A program made the position numbers and the translations under genes. Below the pieces are notes generated by a model, which saw only the letters and a program-made list of their open reading frames with translations, did no database searches and had not been told where the DNA came from. 64,000 bases of DNA from Burkholderiales bacterium PBB2 (GTDB lineage: Bacteria > Pseudomonadota > Gammaproteobacteria > Burkholderiales > Burkholderiaceae_C), in the NCBI GenBank assembly GCA_002255955.1, contig NKIM01000018.1, positions 52,535-116,534 on the forward strand. Direction: 5' to 3'. Below are positions 1 through 10,695 of the stretch, piece by piece. The number at the start of each line of letters is the position of its first letter. The stretch's first letter is position 1.

Positions 1-1679
1 CGGCCGTTCGGATGCTCGGGCGTGTCGCCATAGTCATTGACCGTGTGGGCGCCACGGCTCTCGGTGCGGGCTGCCGCCGACACGATGGTGGCTTGCGCCG
101 CCTCGATCAGGTTCTCGACTTCCAGCGCCTCAATGCGGGCGGTGTTGAAGACCTTGGACTTGTCCTTCAAGGTGATGTTCTTCACACGGGTGGCGATCTC
201 GGCGATCTTGCCCACGCCTGCGTTCAGCGACTCCTGGGTGCGGAACACGCCGGCGTGCAGCTGCATGGCGGCACGCAGGTCGTTGGCCACGTCCTGGGCG
301 TATTCGCCCGAGGTGCTGTTGTCCAGGCGATCCAGTCGCGCGACCGACTGCGCGGCCGCGTCGGCCGGCAGCGGCTTGTGCAGCTTTTGCTTCAGGCCCG
401 ACTCGACGATGTGGTTGCCGGCCGCGCGGCCGAAGACCAGCAGGTCCAGCAGCGAATTGGTGCCCAGACGGTTGGCGCCGTGCACGCTAACGCAAGCGCA
501 CTCGCCCACGGCGTAGAGGCCATTGACCACGGCATTCGGGTTGCCATCCTTGGGCGCCACGACCTGACCGTAGATATTGGTCGGGATGCCACCCATCTGG
601 TAGTGGATGGTCGGCACCACAGGGATCGGTTCCTTGGTGATGTCGACGTTGGCGAAGTTATGGCCGATCTCGAACACCGAGGGCAGGCGCTTCATGATGG
701 TCTCGGCGCCCAGGTGGGTCATGTCCAGCTGGATGTAGTCCTTGTTGGGACCGCAGCCGCGACCTTCCTTGATCTCCTGATCCATGCAGCGGGACACGAA
801 GTCGCGCGGGGCCAGATCCTTCAGCGTCGGCGCATAGCGCTCCATGAAACGCTCGCCATTGCAGTTGCGCAGGATCGCGCCTTCGCCACGGCAACCTTCG
901 GTCAGCAGCACGCCCGCGCCGGCCACGCCGGTCGGGTGGAACTGCCAAAACTCCATGTCTTCCAGCGGGATGCCGGCGCGCGCCGCCATGCCCAAGCCGT
1001 CACCGGTGTTGATGAAGGCATTGGTCGAGGCCGCGAAGATGCGACCCGCGCCGCCGGTGGCCAGCAGCACGGTCTTGGCTTCCAGGATGTGCAGCTCGCC
1101 GGTTTCCATTTCCAGCGCGGTCACACCGACCACATCGCCTTCGGCGTCCTTGATCAGGTCCAGGGCCATCCACTCGACGAAGAACTGGGTCTTGGCCTTG
1201 ACGTTCTGCTGGTACAGGGTATGCAGCATGGCGTGACCGGTACGGTCAGCCGCGGCACAGGCGCGTTGCACCGGCTTTTCGCCGTAGTTGGCGGTGTGGC
1301 CACCGAAGGGGCGCTGGTAGATGGTGCCGTCGGCATTGCGGTCGAAGGGCATGCCGAAGTGTTCCAACTCGTACACCACCTTGGGCGCTTCGCGGCACAT
1401 GAACTCGATGGCGTCCTGGTCACCCAGCCAGTCCGAACCCTTGACGGTGTCGAAGAAGTGATAGTGCCAGTTGTCCTCGCTCATATTGCCCAGCGAGGCG
1501 CTGACTCCGCCTTGAGCGGCCACGGTGTGCGAGCGAGTCGGGAAGACCTTGGACAGCACGGCCACATTCAAGCCGGCCAGAGAGAGCTGCAAGGATGCGC
1601 GCATGCCCGAGCCACCGGCTCCGACGATGACCACATCAAACTTGCGCTTAGGAATTGTCTTGTTGTTCGCCACCGTCAT
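1..1679 (-). CDS. sdhA: Succinate dehydrogenase flavoprotein subunit, partial
   Basis: This is the catalytic subunit of complex II. It oxidises succinate to fumarate on covalently bound FAD, on the cytoplasmic face of the membrane. About 559 codons are present; the C-terminus lies beyond base 1, so the ORF track misses it. Translation begins MTVANNKTIPKRKFDVVIVG, with the dinucleotide-binding motif VIVGAGGSGM near residue 15. It continues into RSHTVAAQGG, whose histidine is the usual FAD attachment site. The ATG overlaps the sdhD stop (ATGA), showing translational coupling in an sdhCDA(B) operon. The family is about 590 residues, so only a short tail and sdhB should follow outside the window. 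Confidence 0.96.
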   Translation of the reverse strand, partial: MTVANNKTIPKRKFDVVIVGAGGSGMRASLQLSLAGLNVAVLSKVFPTRSHTVAAQGGVSASLGNMSEDNWHYHFFDTVKGSDWLGDQDAIEFMCREAPKVVYELEHFGMPFDRNADGTIYQRPFGGHTANYGEKPVQRACAAADRTGHAMLHTLYQQNVKAKTQFFVEWMALDLIKDAEGDVVGVTALEMETGELHILEAKTVLLATGGAGRIFAASTNAFINTGDGLGMAARAGIPLEDMEFWQFHPTGVAGAGVLLTEGCRGEGAILRNCNGERFMERYAPTLKDLAPRDFVSRCMDQEIKEGRGCGPNKDYIQLDMTHLGAETIMKRLPSVFEIGHNFANVDITKEPIPVVPTIHYQMGGIPTNIYGQVVAPKDGNPNAVVNGLYAVGECACVSVHGANRLGTNSLLDLLVFGRAAGNHIVESGLKQKLHKPLPADAAAQSVARLDRLDNSTSGEYAQDVANDLRAAMQLHAGVFRTQESLNAGVGKIAEIATRVKNITLKDKSKVFNTARIEALEVENLIEAAQATIVSAAARTESRGAHTVNDYGDTPEHPNG

Positions 1680-2038
1680 CACAGTCTCCACAGCACTTGG
1701 ATCGCCCAGCCGGCGCAACCCACCAACCACACCAGCGTGACCACCTGCAGAGTCAATCGCAGCGCGACCGACTTCACATAGTCCATCCAGATATCCCGAA
1801 CACCGACCCACGCGTGGTAGGCCAGCGAAATGATGACCACAAAGGTCAGGACTTTCATCCACTGCTGCGAGAAGATGCCCGCCCAGCGGTCATAGCCGAG
1901 TTCACCGGGCATCAGGAACTGAGCCAGCAGCACCACCGTGAACAAAGCCATCAAAACAGCCGTGACACGCTGCGCCAGCCAGTCACGCAAACCATAGTGC
2001 GCACCGACAACGATGCGTTTGGAGCCAAAAGTACTCAT
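1679..2038 (-). CDS. sdhD: Succinate dehydrogenase hydrophobic membrane anchor subunit
   Basis: This is the 119-residue membrane anchor of complex II. With SdhC it holds haem b and the quinone site and ties SdhAB to the inner membrane. Three hydrophobic helices are visible, around residues 20-43, 62-82 and 93-115. The YHAWVGVRDIWMDY stretch is characteristic of SdhD and its first histidine is a likely haem ligand. It lies between sdhC (28 bases upstream) and sdhA (ATGA overlap). Sequence conservation in this family is low, so the call rests on topology, this motif and gene order. Confidence 0.93.
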   Translation of the reverse strand: MSTFGSKRIVVGAHYGLRDWLAQRVTAVLMALFTVVLLAQFLMPGELGYDRWAGIFSQQWMKVLTFVVIISLAYHAWVGVRDIWMDYVKSVALRLTLQVVTLVWLVGCAGWAIQVLWRL

Positions 2039-2066
2039 TGTTTGTCTCTTCTTTCTCGAGGGCCGA

Positions 2067-2507
2067 TCAGTACAGGCCGAACAGCTTGGCGCCCAGCAAC
2101 AGGGTCAGCAGCACGCTCAAGGCCAGGGTGATGACGGCCGAGCTGTGACCTTGCTCTTTGCTCACACTGTGGGTGGCGTCCATCCAGAGGTGACGCACGC
2201 CAGCGATGAAGTGGTGCAGATAGCCCCAGATCAGGCCCAGCACGGTCAGCTTGACGAACCAGGCAGGCACAAAGCCGATGCCGGCGACGAAGGCGTTGGT
2301 GAAGCTCTCGTAGGAGATTTCCGAGCTGACGCTGGTGTCAAACATCCAGATGATGAAAGGCAGCAGCAGGAACATCAGCAGGCCGCTGATGCGGTGCAGG
2401 ATGGACACGATGCCGGCAGGCGGCAGACGGTAGGAAATGATCTCGGTCACATGGATATTGCGATAGACCGGTCGATTTTTTGCTTTTGAATTGGTGGCGT
2501 CTGTCAT
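2067..2507 (-). CDS. sdhC: Succinate dehydrogenase cytochrome b556 subunit
   Basis: This is the 146-residue cytochrome b subunit of complex II. The signature SILHRISGLLMF, near residue 37, is the SdhC motif with the quinone-site serine and arginine. HHFIAGVRHLWMD carries the haem-ligand histidine. Three transmembrane helices are predicted. The ORF track starts two codons earlier at a TTG. I prefer the ATG at 2507 because AAGG sits about six bases upstream and the protein then begins MTDATNSK. It is the first gene of sdhCDA, 116 bases downstream of the co-directional GntR gene, which may be its regulator. Confidence 0.95.
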   Translation of the reverse strand: MTDATNSKAKNRPVYRNIHVTEIISYRLPPAGIVSILHRISGLLMFLLLPFIIWMFDTSVSSEISYESFTNAFVAGIGFVPAWFVKLTVLGLIWGYLHHFIAGVRHLWMDATHSVSKEQGHSSAVITLALSVLLTLLLGAKLFGLY

Positions 2508-2623
2508 ACCCAACCTTTGTAATCAACGTGAAACCACGGGAGTTTATTGCAATGCAGCACAGAGGCCGGTGAAAGCCGTGCGCCGAACACAACGCAGCGA
2601 GTGGCTATTCGGTGCTGCAAGAC

Positions 2624-3496
2624 TCAGTTCAGCTCATTGCGGTAGAAGTGCGAAGCAGTGTTGTAGAGCCCGCGGCGCAACTCTACCGGTTTATCCCCAT
2701 AGGTGAATGACAGGCGCTCGACGCTGAGCAGCGGCGCCCCGACCTCCACCTGCAACAAGGCCGCCGTTTCAGCATCGGCCGCCACGGCTCGAATCTTCTC
2801 CTGAGCACGAATCATGTGAACCCCGAACTCCGCCTCGAAAAGCCCGTAAAACGGGCCTCGATGCTGATTCAGCAGCTCGGTGCTCAAGCCCTTGAACAAC
2901 TGCCCCGGCAGCCAGATGTCATCCAGCACCACGGGCTCGCCCTTGCTGTGCAGCAAGCGGCGCACCTCGACCATGGGATCACCGGTGCGAAGCTGCAGCT
3001 GCCGTGCGATCGCGGCGGGCGCACGCAGCCGCCGGCAGTCCAGCAACTGTCGGCCGAGCGACTCGCTGCCTTCGTCCGGCATCAGGCGCAGAAAACGGTA
3101 CTGCTGCTTCTGTTCGGCATGGGTGGCAACAAAAGTGCCCTTGCCCTGGCGACGCACGAGCAGGTTCTCGGCCGACATTTCATCGATCGCCTTGCGCACC
3201 GTACCCTGGCTCACGCCGAAGCGCGCTGCCAACTCCAGCTCGCTGGGAATGGACTCCCCGGCCTTCCACTCCCCCGCCTGCAAGCGGGCAATGATCAGCC
3301 CCTTGATCTGGCGATACAGCGGACTGAAGGACGGGCTCTCGGCGGACGAAGTGCTGGAGAGCAAGGAGGCCGACGCACCGGTCGCTGCAGCAGGCGCCGC
3401 CGACGTCGCAGGCAGCACCGCCCCCGAGCGCTCAGAGGCGACGGCAGGCGCTGTTCGCGGCAGCGACGAGGGTGGCAGGTTCGGCATGGCCGGCAT
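2624..3496 (-). CDS. GntR-family transcriptional regulator (HutC/UTRA type)
   Basis: This is a DNA-binding regulator. An Ala/Pro/Ser-rich low-complexity N-terminus of about 70 residues precedes a GntR winged helix (LYRQIKGLIIARLQAGEW, then FGVSQGTVRKAIDEMSAE, then RRQGKGTFVATH). A UTRA-type effector-binding domain makes up the rest. The gene is divergent from mdh and directly upstream of sdhCDA, so control of TCA-cycle genes is a reasonable inference. The ORF extends to a GTG at 3547. I chose the ATG at 3496 (290 aa), but neither start has a good Shine-Dalgarno site; the GTG start would place the palindrome at 3552-3565 right at the ribosome-binding region. The effector is unknown. Confidence 0.85.
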   Translation of the reverse strand: MPAMPNLPPSSLPRTAPAVASERSGAVLPATSAAPAAATGASASLLSSTSSAESPSFSPLYRQIKGLIIARLQAGEWKAGESIPSELELAARFGVSQGTVRKAIDEMSAENLLVRRQGKGTFVATHAEQKQQYRFLRLMPDEGSESLGRQLLDCRRLRAPAAIARQLQLRTGDPMVEVRRLLHSKGEPVVLDDIWLPGQLFKGLSTELLNQHRGPFYGLFEAEFGVHMIRAQEKIRAVAADAETAALLQVEVGAPLLSVERLSFTYGDKPVELRRGLYNTASHFYRNELN

Positions 3497-3551
3497 TGCA
3501 GCACAAGCGCCACGGAAAAGTCCATCGCCAAGGCCATGACCCAGCACTCCA

Positions 3552-3565
3552 GTCTTATATAAGAC
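3552..3565. promoter_or_regulatory. Perfect palindrome GTCTTATATAAGAC, probable GntR operator
   Basis: GTCTTATATAAGAC is a perfect 14-base palindrome in the gntR-mdh divergent interval. Its size and symmetry suit a GntR-family dimer. It overlaps a TATAAG-like -10 on either strand, so binding would block transcription. Assignment to the adjacent GntR protein is inferred from position. Confidence 0.65.
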
Positions 3566-3586
3566 AGAAGACTGTCAGATTTTCGC

Positions 3587-3592
3587 CATAAT
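3587..3592 (+). promoter_or_regulatory. Possible -10 element of mdh promoter
   Basis: CATAAT occurs 22 bases downstream of the palindrome and about 200 bases ahead of the mdh ATG. No convincing -35 hexamer is present at 16-18 bases, so if real this is a weak or activator-dependent promoter. Confidence 0.3.
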
Positions 3593-3791
3593 TGCACAAA
3601 TTCGCAGCAGCATTTGAACGGCAGGCGCCGCCGGGACTAGGGGATTGCCCGAGGACTGGCCTACACTTGCCGCGCACTTCTTGCGCCCTCCCCGTGCCTC
3701 GCAGCCCTGCGGCGTCCGGACCGGCCAAGCCGAACACGCTGTCGTACCGATCGATCGATTCCTTTCTCATTCAAACCTTCGGAGCCACTCC

Positions 3792-4778
3792 ATGAGCAAG
3801 ACCCCCGTTCGCGTTGCCGTCACCGGCGCTGCCGGCCAAATTGGCTATGCCCTGCTGTTCCGCATCGCCTCTGGCGAAATGCTGGGCAAGGACCAGCCCG
3901 TCATCCTGCAATTGCTGGAGATCCCTGACGAGAAGGCCCAGAACGCACTGAAGGGCGTGATCATGGAGCTGGAAGACTGCGCATTCCCGCTGCTGGCTGG
4001 CGTCGAGGCCCACAGCGACCCGCTGCAAGCCTTCAAGGACACCGACTACGCCCTGCTGGTCGGCGCCCGCCCCCGCGGCCCTGGCATGGAGCGCGCCGAC
4101 CTGCTGGCCGCCAACGCCCAGATCTTCACCGCCCAAGGCAAGGCCCTGAACGCTGTGGCTTCGCGCAACGTCAAGGTGCTGGTGGTCGGCAACCCGGCCA
4201 ACACCAACGCCTACATCGCCATGAAGTCGGCTCCGGACCTGCCGGCCAAGAACTTCACCGCCATGCTGCGCCTGGATCACAACCGTGCTGCCTCGCAACT
4301 GGCCGCCAAGACCGGCACCAAGGTCGGTGACATCAAGAAGCTGACCGTATGGGGCAACCACTCGCCCACGATGTACGCCGACTACCGCTTCGCCACCACC
4401 AACGGCAAGTCGATCAAGGATTTGGTCAACGACCAGGTCTGGAACGCTGACACCTTCCTGCCCACCGTGGGCAAGCGTGGCGCCGCCATCATTGCCGCTC
4501 GCGGCCTGTCCTCGGCCGCCTCGGCCGCCAACGCCGCCATCGACCACATGCGCGACTGGGCCCTGGGCTCGAACGGCGAATGGGTGACCATGGGCGTGCC
4601 TTCGAACGGCGAATACGGCATCCCCGCCGGCGTCGTGTTCGGCTTCCCGGTGACCACCGCCGGCGGCGAGTACAAGATCGTCGAAGGCCTGGAGATCGAC
4701 GCCTTCTCGCAAGAGCGCATCAACATCACCTTGGCTGAGCTGCAAGGCGAACAAGACGGCGTCAAGCACCTGCTGTGA
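3792..4778 (+). CDS. mdh: Malate dehydrogenase
   Basis: NAD-dependent malate dehydrogenase (328 aa), interconverting malate and oxaloacetate in the TCA cycle in the cytoplasm. The N-terminus carries the Rossmann motif [13 protein letters not shown]. Other family motifs are [15 protein letters not shown] (mobile loop arginines), NPANTN, RLDHNRA (catalytic Asp/Arg pair) and WGNHS (catalytic His). This is the cytosolic-type MDH subgroup. The ORF track starts at 3645, but the ATG at 3792 follows GGAG by seven bases and matches the family N-terminus [12 protein letters not shown]. The gene is divergent from gntR and ends before a strong terminator hairpin. Confidence 0.97.
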   Translation: MSKTPVRVAVTGAAGQIGYALLFRIASGEMLGKDQPVILQLLEIPDEKAQNALKGVIMELEDCAFPLLAGVEAHSDPLQAFKDTDYALLVGARPRGPGMERADLLAANAQIFTAQGKALNAVASRNVKVLVVGNPANTNAYIAMKSAPDLPAKNFTAMLRLDHNRAASQLAAKTGTKVGDIKKLTVWGNHSPTMYADYRFATTNGKSIKDLVNDQVWNADTFLPTVGKRGAAIIAARGLSSAASAANAAIDHMRDWALGSNGEWVTMGVPSNGEYGIPAGVVFGFPVTTAGGEYKIVEGLEIDAFSQERINITLAELQGEQDGVKHLL

Positions 4779-4825
4779 TGCAGTCAGCGCCCGCGCCTCG
4801 GTGGCGGGCGCAGCAAACGCCTTGA

Positions 4826-4862
4826 AAATCGGGCCGGCATGGCATCCATGCCGGCCCGATTT
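4826..4862 (+). terminator. Rho-independent terminator after mdh
   Basis: AAATCGGGCCGGCATGG pairs perfectly with CCATGCCGGCCCGATTT across a three-base CAT loop. This 17-base-pair stem is followed by TTGTTTT. It separates mdh from the downstream lyase gene. Confidence 0.9.
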
Positions 4863-4915
4863 GTTTTCAGGTCCGCCCCGCCCGTGCCCCCAACCTTCTT
4901 CCGCCTGCCTGCACC

Positions 4916-5920
4916 ATGAGCTCCTTGCCCGCCCTGCACCCCAAACTGGCCTTGTTCGAAGACGGTGACGCCGCCACCGTACTGCCCGTGGTCGACCACT
5001 ACTGCGGCGTCGAAGCGCGCATGCGCAAGAGCCTGGAGTTGCAAGCCGAGATGGGTCCGGTGTTTGACATCACCCTGGACTGCGAAGACGGTGCGCCCAT
5101 CGGCGGCGAGGCCGAGCATGTGCAACTGGTCACGGAGCTGCTCCACAGCGCGCACAACCGGCACGGCCGCGTCGGCGCACGGGTCCATCCTTTCGATCAC
5201 CCGAGCTTCGAGGCCGATGTCGACGGCTTGATCGCCGGGGCCGGCGAGCGCCTGGCCTTTCTGATGATCCCCAAGCCGCGCAGCGCCGAGGAGCTGGCGC
5301 ACGCCTGCGCCTTCATCGACGAGCGCCTGCAACACCACGGCACGCAAAAGCCCCTGCCCTTGCACACCTTGATCGAGACGCACGGCGCCTTGCGCGATGT
5401 GATGCAGATCGCCGCCCACCCGCGCATCGAGTCCCTGTCTTTCGGTCTGATGGATTTCGTCTCCGCCCACCGCGGCGCCATCCCGCGCCATGCGCTGACG
5501 GCCGAGGGTCAGTTCAGCCACCCGCTGATCGCCCGCGCCAAACTCGAAATCTCAGCGGCAGCCCACGCCCATGCCAAGACGCCCTCGCACTGTGTGGTGA
5601 CCGAATTCAAGAACAGCGCCGCCCTGCAAGCGGCCGCCACCCGCGCGGCACGCGAGTTTGGCTACACCCGCATGTGGAGCATCCACCCCAATCAGATTCA
5701 ACCCATCCTGGACGCCTTCGCACCCAGCGCCGCCGAGGTGGATGAGGCACTGGAAATCATCCAGGCCGCACAAGCCGCCCAGTGGGCGCCGATCCAGCAT
5801 CGCGATGTGCTGCACGACCGCGCCAGCTACCGCTTCTTCTGGCACCTGCTGGAACGCGCCCACGCGACCGGCCAGCCCCTTCCTGCGGAAGCGCGCATGG
5901 CCTATTTCAGCGGCGACTGA
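4916..5920 (+). CDS. HpcH/HpaI aldolase / CitE-like CoA-ester lyase
   Basis: A 334-residue member of the HpcH/HpaI aldolase and citrate lyase beta-subunit family, TIM-barrel enzymes that cleave or form acyl-CoA esters such as malyl-CoA. The metal-site motif appears as LDCEDGAP near residue 55 (family LDLEDAV). LIETHGAL and SFGLMDF carry further conserved acid residues. SIHPNQIQPI near residue 255 is also typical. It follows mdh after a terminator, so it probably has its own promoter. Neighbouring TCA genes fit a C4-acid or malyl-CoA-type substrate, but specificity cannot be read from sequence. The ATG at 4916 is the only sensible start. Confidence 0.82.
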   Translation: MSSLPALHPKLALFEDGDAATVLPVVDHYCGVEARMRKSLELQAEMGPVFDITLDCEDGAPIGGEAEHVQLVTELLHSAHNRHGRVGARVHPFDHPSFEADVDGLIAGAGERLAFLMIPKPRSAEELAHACAFIDERLQHHGTQKPLPLHTLIETHGALRDVMQIAAHPRIESLSFGLMDFVSAHRGAIPRHALTAEGQFSHPLIARAKLEISAAAHAHAKTPSHCVVTEFKNSAALQAAATRAAREFGYTRMWSIHPNQIQPILDAFAPSAAEVDEALEIIQAAQAAQWAPIQHRDVLHDRASYRFFWHLLERAHATGQPLPAEARMAYFSGD

Positions 5921-6067
5921 TCCGTCATTCGCTGGAGTGCGCTGCGCGCAACGGCCGCTTGCAATTGCTGGCAAACGATTACCCTCGGGCACGAATCACG
6001 GAGCGACAATAGCTCCATTCAGATGCCAGCGCTGCGGCGCACATCCCTCCTGCTTGAGAGCCCCTCC

Positions 6068-6646
6068 ATGATTCACACCCCCTTGAAATCCACCGTGTTG
6101 GCCTGCGCCCTGGCCCTGCTCAGCAGCTCGGCCTGGTCCGCCGCTGTTGAAAGCGCCAAGCCGCGCAACCGCCTGGCCGCCAAGATCAAGCCGGCCGCGC
6201 CCGCGCCGGTGCCTGCTGTCGAGGACAACAGCCCGCTGAGCGAAGAGCAAATGGCCGTGGCCCCGCAGGTGCACGCCGGCGAAGCCAGCTGCGAGTTCAA
6301 GCACAAGGTCTCGGTGACACCGCATCCCGAGAAGCCCGGCCGCTTCCGCCTGCAGTTCGGCCAAGCCGTCTACAACATGGCGCCCGAGCCCACCACCACC
6401 GGCGCCGTGCGCCTGGAAGACAAGCAAGCCGGCGTGGTCTGGCTGCAAATCCCGGCCAAGTCCATGCTGATGAACACCCGCATCGGCCAGCGCCTGGTGG
6501 ACGGCTGCCAGCATGCCGAGCAAGTGGCCATGGCCCAGGTGAACGAGCCCCTGACCGAAGGCGGCATCGGCATCACCCCGAGCGAGCCGCAGACCCCGCC
6601 GCCCGCCCCGGTGGCCAAGGCCAGCGCCAAGAAGCGCGTCAAGTAA
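6068..6646 (+). CDS. Putative periplasmic protein of unknown function
   Basis: I do not recognise a named family. From the ATG at 6068 the 192-residue product has a classical signal peptide (hydrophobic VLACALALLSSSAWSAAVE, likely cut near residue 22). A Lys/Pro/Ala-rich linker follows, then a compact domain with two cysteines (EASCEFKHKV and VDGCQHAEQV) that could form a disulfide. The C-terminus is Pro/Ala/Lys rich. The ORF track's start at 6023 would bury the signal peptide. The gene stands alone between the lyase gene and a strong terminator. An exported, possibly envelope-associated role is inferred only from the signal peptide. Confidence 0.75.
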   Translation: MIHTPLKSTVLACALALLSSSAWSAAVESAKPRNRLAAKIKPAAPAPVPAVEDNSPLSEEQMAVAPQVHAGEASCEFKHKVSVTPHPEKPGRFRLQFGQAVYNMAPEPTTTGAVRLEDKQAGVVWLQIPAKSMLMNTRIGQRLVDGCQHAEQVAMAQVNEPLTEGGIGITPSEPQTPPPAPVAKASAKKRVK

Positions 6647-6681
6647 GAATTGCTCACACGGCCTGTTCCGCAGGCCCCAAC

Positions 6682-6711
6682 AAAAAAGGAGACCTTGCAG
6701 TCTCCTTTTTT
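6682..6711. terminator. Bidirectional terminator
   Basis: AAAAAAGGAGAC pairs with GTCTCCTTTTTT around a CTTGCA loop. The A and T runs flank the stem on both strands, so it can stop the rightward exported-protein gene and the leftward liv operon, whose last stop is at 6765. Confidence 0.92.
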
Positions 6712-6764
6712 GTGGCCGGGCCGAAGCGAAAGGTCCTCGCCGCCCTCGCGCTCACTCGCCCACT

Positions 6765-7490
<726 letters not shown>

Positions 7491-7529
7491 GTGGGTGTCG
7501 CCTTGTTGCTGGTGATCCTGGGGCCGCGA

Positions 7530-8327
7530 TCAGTGGGCTGCATGCCCGGCGCCCAGATAGGCTTCGATCACTTTCTCGTTGCGCTGCACGTCGTACGGCG
7601 TGCCTTCGGCGATTTGCTTGCCGTAGTCCAGCACCGTGACGCGGTCGCACAGGCCCATCACCAGCTTCACATCGTGTTCGATCAGGAGGATGGTGCGGCC
7701 GTCCTTGCGGATGCGGTCGATCAGCTCGCGCAGCACCACCTTCTCGGTGGCGTTCATGCCGGCGGCGGGCTCGTCCAGGGCGATCAGCTTGGGGTCGGTG
7801 GCCAGGGCGCGCGCGATCTCCAGCCGGCGCTGGTCGCCGTAGCTGAGCGTGCGGGCCTTGTACTCGGCGTACTTGCCGATGCCCACGTAATCGAGCAGTT
7901 CCTGGGCACGCTTGGCAATCGCCGCCTCCTCGGCCTTGAAGCCGGGGGTGCGGAAGATGGCGCCGATCAGGCCCGAGCCGGAGCGCACATGGCGCCCCAC
8001 CATCACGTTCTCCAGCGCCGTCATCTCGGCAAACAGCCGGATGTTCTGGAAGGTGCGCGCGATGCCGGTCTTAGCCACTTCGTGCACGGCGGTCGGGGCA
8101 TAGGGCTTGCCGCCGAGCTCGAACGTGCCGCCGTCCGGGGTGTACAGGCCCGTGATGACGTTGAAGAAGGTGGTCTTGCCCGCGCCGTTGGGGCCGATCA
8201 GGCCGTAGACCTGGCCTTTGTTGATCTGGATGCCCACGTCGGAGAGGGCTTGCAGGCCGCCGAAGCGCTTGGACACACCGGCGACTTTGAGCACCACATC
8301 TGCGTTGCTGTTGTTGTTGCTTGTCAT
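7530..8327 (-). CDS. livG: Branched-chain amino-acid ABC transporter, ATP-binding protein LivG
   Basis: Second ATPase of the importer (265 aa). Visible motifs are Walker A GPNGAGKTTF, signature LSYGDQRRLEIARAL and Walker B LIALDEPAAGMN. The LivG-specific insert between the Walker motifs (RTFQNIRLFAEMTALENVMVG) and the C-terminal VIEAYLGAG are present. The N-terminus is a short Asn/Ser-rich stretch before the first beta strand. It sits 28 bases after livM and 39 bases before livF, in a single leftward operon. Confidence 0.95.
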   Translation of the reverse strand: MTSNNNSNADVVLKVAGVSKRFGGLQALSDVGIQINKGQVYGLIGPNGAGKTTFFNVITGLYTPDGGTFELGGKPYAPTAVHEVAKTGIARTFQNIRLFAEMTALENVMVGRHVRSGSGLIGAIFRTPGFKAEEAAIAKRAQELLDYVGIGKYAEYKARTLSYGDQRRLEIARALATDPKLIALDEPAAGMNATEKVVLRELIDRIRKDGRTILLIEHDVKLVMGLCDRVTVLDYGKQIAEGTPYDVQRNEKVIEAYLGAGHAAH

Positions 8328-8355
8328 GGCTTGTTTTCCTTTGCAGACCCGGTGT

Positions 8356-9441
<1,086 letters not shown>

Positions 9442-9462
9442 GGTCTGTGTCTCCTTGGGGCC

Positions 9463-10386
9463 TCAAGCCCGATCCGCCACGCGCTCGCCCAGCAGGCCCG
9501 AGGGCCGCAGCGTCAGCACCAGGATCAGCGCAATGAAGGCAAAGATGTCGGCATAGTGGCTGCCCAGCACGCCGCCGGTCAGGTCACCCAGATAGCCCGC
9601 ACCGATGGCCTCGATCAGGCCCAGCAGCACGCCGCCCACCATGGCCCCGGCCAGGTTGCCAATGCCACCCAGCACCGCCGCCGTGAAGGCCTTCAAGCCC
9701 GGCATGAAGCCCATGGTGTGCTGCACCGTGCCGTAGTTGGCCGCCCACATCAGGCCGGCCACCGCGGCCAGCGCCGCGCCGATCACAAAGGTGGTCGAGA
9801 TGATGAAGTCGGGCTTCACGCCCATCAGGCCCGCCACCTTGGGGTTCTCGGCCGTGGCCCGCATCGCACGGCCCAGCTTCGTGTGATTCACCAGCCACAT
9901 CAGCGTGGCCAGAATCATCACCGTGGCACCCAGGATCACACACTGCGTCACCGTGATCACCGGCCCGCCCAAATCGATCGGCGTGGTCGGCAGCAGCAGC
10001 GGGAAGGGCTTGGGATTGGGCTTCCAGATGATCATGGCCAGGGTCTGCAGCAGCAGCGACATGCCCATGGCCGTGATCAGCGGCGCCAGACGCGGCGCAT
10101 TGCGCAGCGGCCGGTAGGCAATCTTCTCCACCAAAAAGTTCAGCGTCGTGCACACCAGCACCGCACAGCCCAGCGCGATCAGCATCAGCGCCCAGCCCGG
10201 CAGGCCCGAGCCCGACAGCGCGCTGATCACCGTCCAGCTCACCAGCGCCCCCACCATCAAAATCTCACCGTGCGCAAAATTGATCAGGTTGATGATGCCG
10301 TACACCATCGTGTACCCCAGCGCCACCAGCGCATACATGCTCCCGAGCACCAGCCCGTTGATGATTTGCTGGAAAAAAGTTTCCAT
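9463..10386 (-). CDS. livH: Branched-chain amino-acid ABC transporter permease LivH
   Basis: Partner permease (307 aa) and first gene of the operon. METFFQQIINGLVLGSMYAL and NLINFAHGEILMVGAL are diagnostic for LivH. GRAMRATAENPKVAGLMGV is the ATPase-contact loop. The ORF track starts at 10455, but the ATG at 10386 is preceded by AAGGACG at correct spacing and matches the family start. No livJ/livK binding-protein gene is next to the operon, so the substrate-binding subunit is encoded elsewhere. Confidence 0.95.
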   Translation of the reverse strand: METFFQQIINGLVLGSMYALVALGYTMVYGIINLINFAHGEILMVGALVSWTVISALSGSGLPGWALMLIALGCAVLVCTTLNFLVEKIAYRPLRNAPRLAPLITAMGMSLLLQTLAMIIWKPNPKPFPLLLPTTPIDLGGPVITVTQCVILGATVMILATLMWLVNHTKLGRAMRATAENPKVAGLMGVKPDFIISTTFVIGAALAAVAGLMWAANYGTVQHTMGFMPGLKAFTAAVLGGIGNLAGAMVGGVLLGLIEAIGAGYLGDLTGGVLGSHYADIFAFIALILVLTLRPSGLLGERVADRA

Positions 10387-10695
10387 AGATGTCGTCCTTT
10401 TTTTGCGTCGACTGTGGCGTCGAACTGCGCAGGAGGTGTGCAAGCGACATGCCAAAAATCACGGTTTGCGGGTATTCACCGAGGGCCTCCCATGAAGCGG
10501 GAGGCGCCCGCAGACCGGGCGGCAGGCGCCCTCGGGCGGAATCCGACACCGGCCGCCGCCAGCCAGGGCGGAAATCCGCACAAGACCTGCTTGAACGCCG
10601 CGCGCCAGTGAGAACTCGGCGCCACAAGCCGCGGGCTTCGAGCTCCAAGTGGGCTCGCAAATTGGGCACACTACGCAGCCCGCAGGCTGCCACGC
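10387..10695. other. Divergent intergenic region between livH and the DctB-like kinase
   Basis: The 309 bases contain no credible gene. A hairpin (GCCTCCC / GGGAGGC, seven-base loop) lies at 10485-10505 in the livH leader. It lacks a U tract, so it is more likely a leader structure than a terminator. Promoters for both directions must lie here, but I could not identify convincing hexamers. Confidence 0.5.

Noticed and set aside
12-1781. 589-residue plus-strand ORF at the left edge
   Set aside because: It is antisense to sdhA, whose FAD and substrate motifs read cleanly on the minus strand.
10660-10695. Sigma-54 promoter ahead of the DctB-like gene (TTGGGCACACTACGCA)
   Set aside because: The GG to GC spacing is two bases too short for a -24/-12 promoter.
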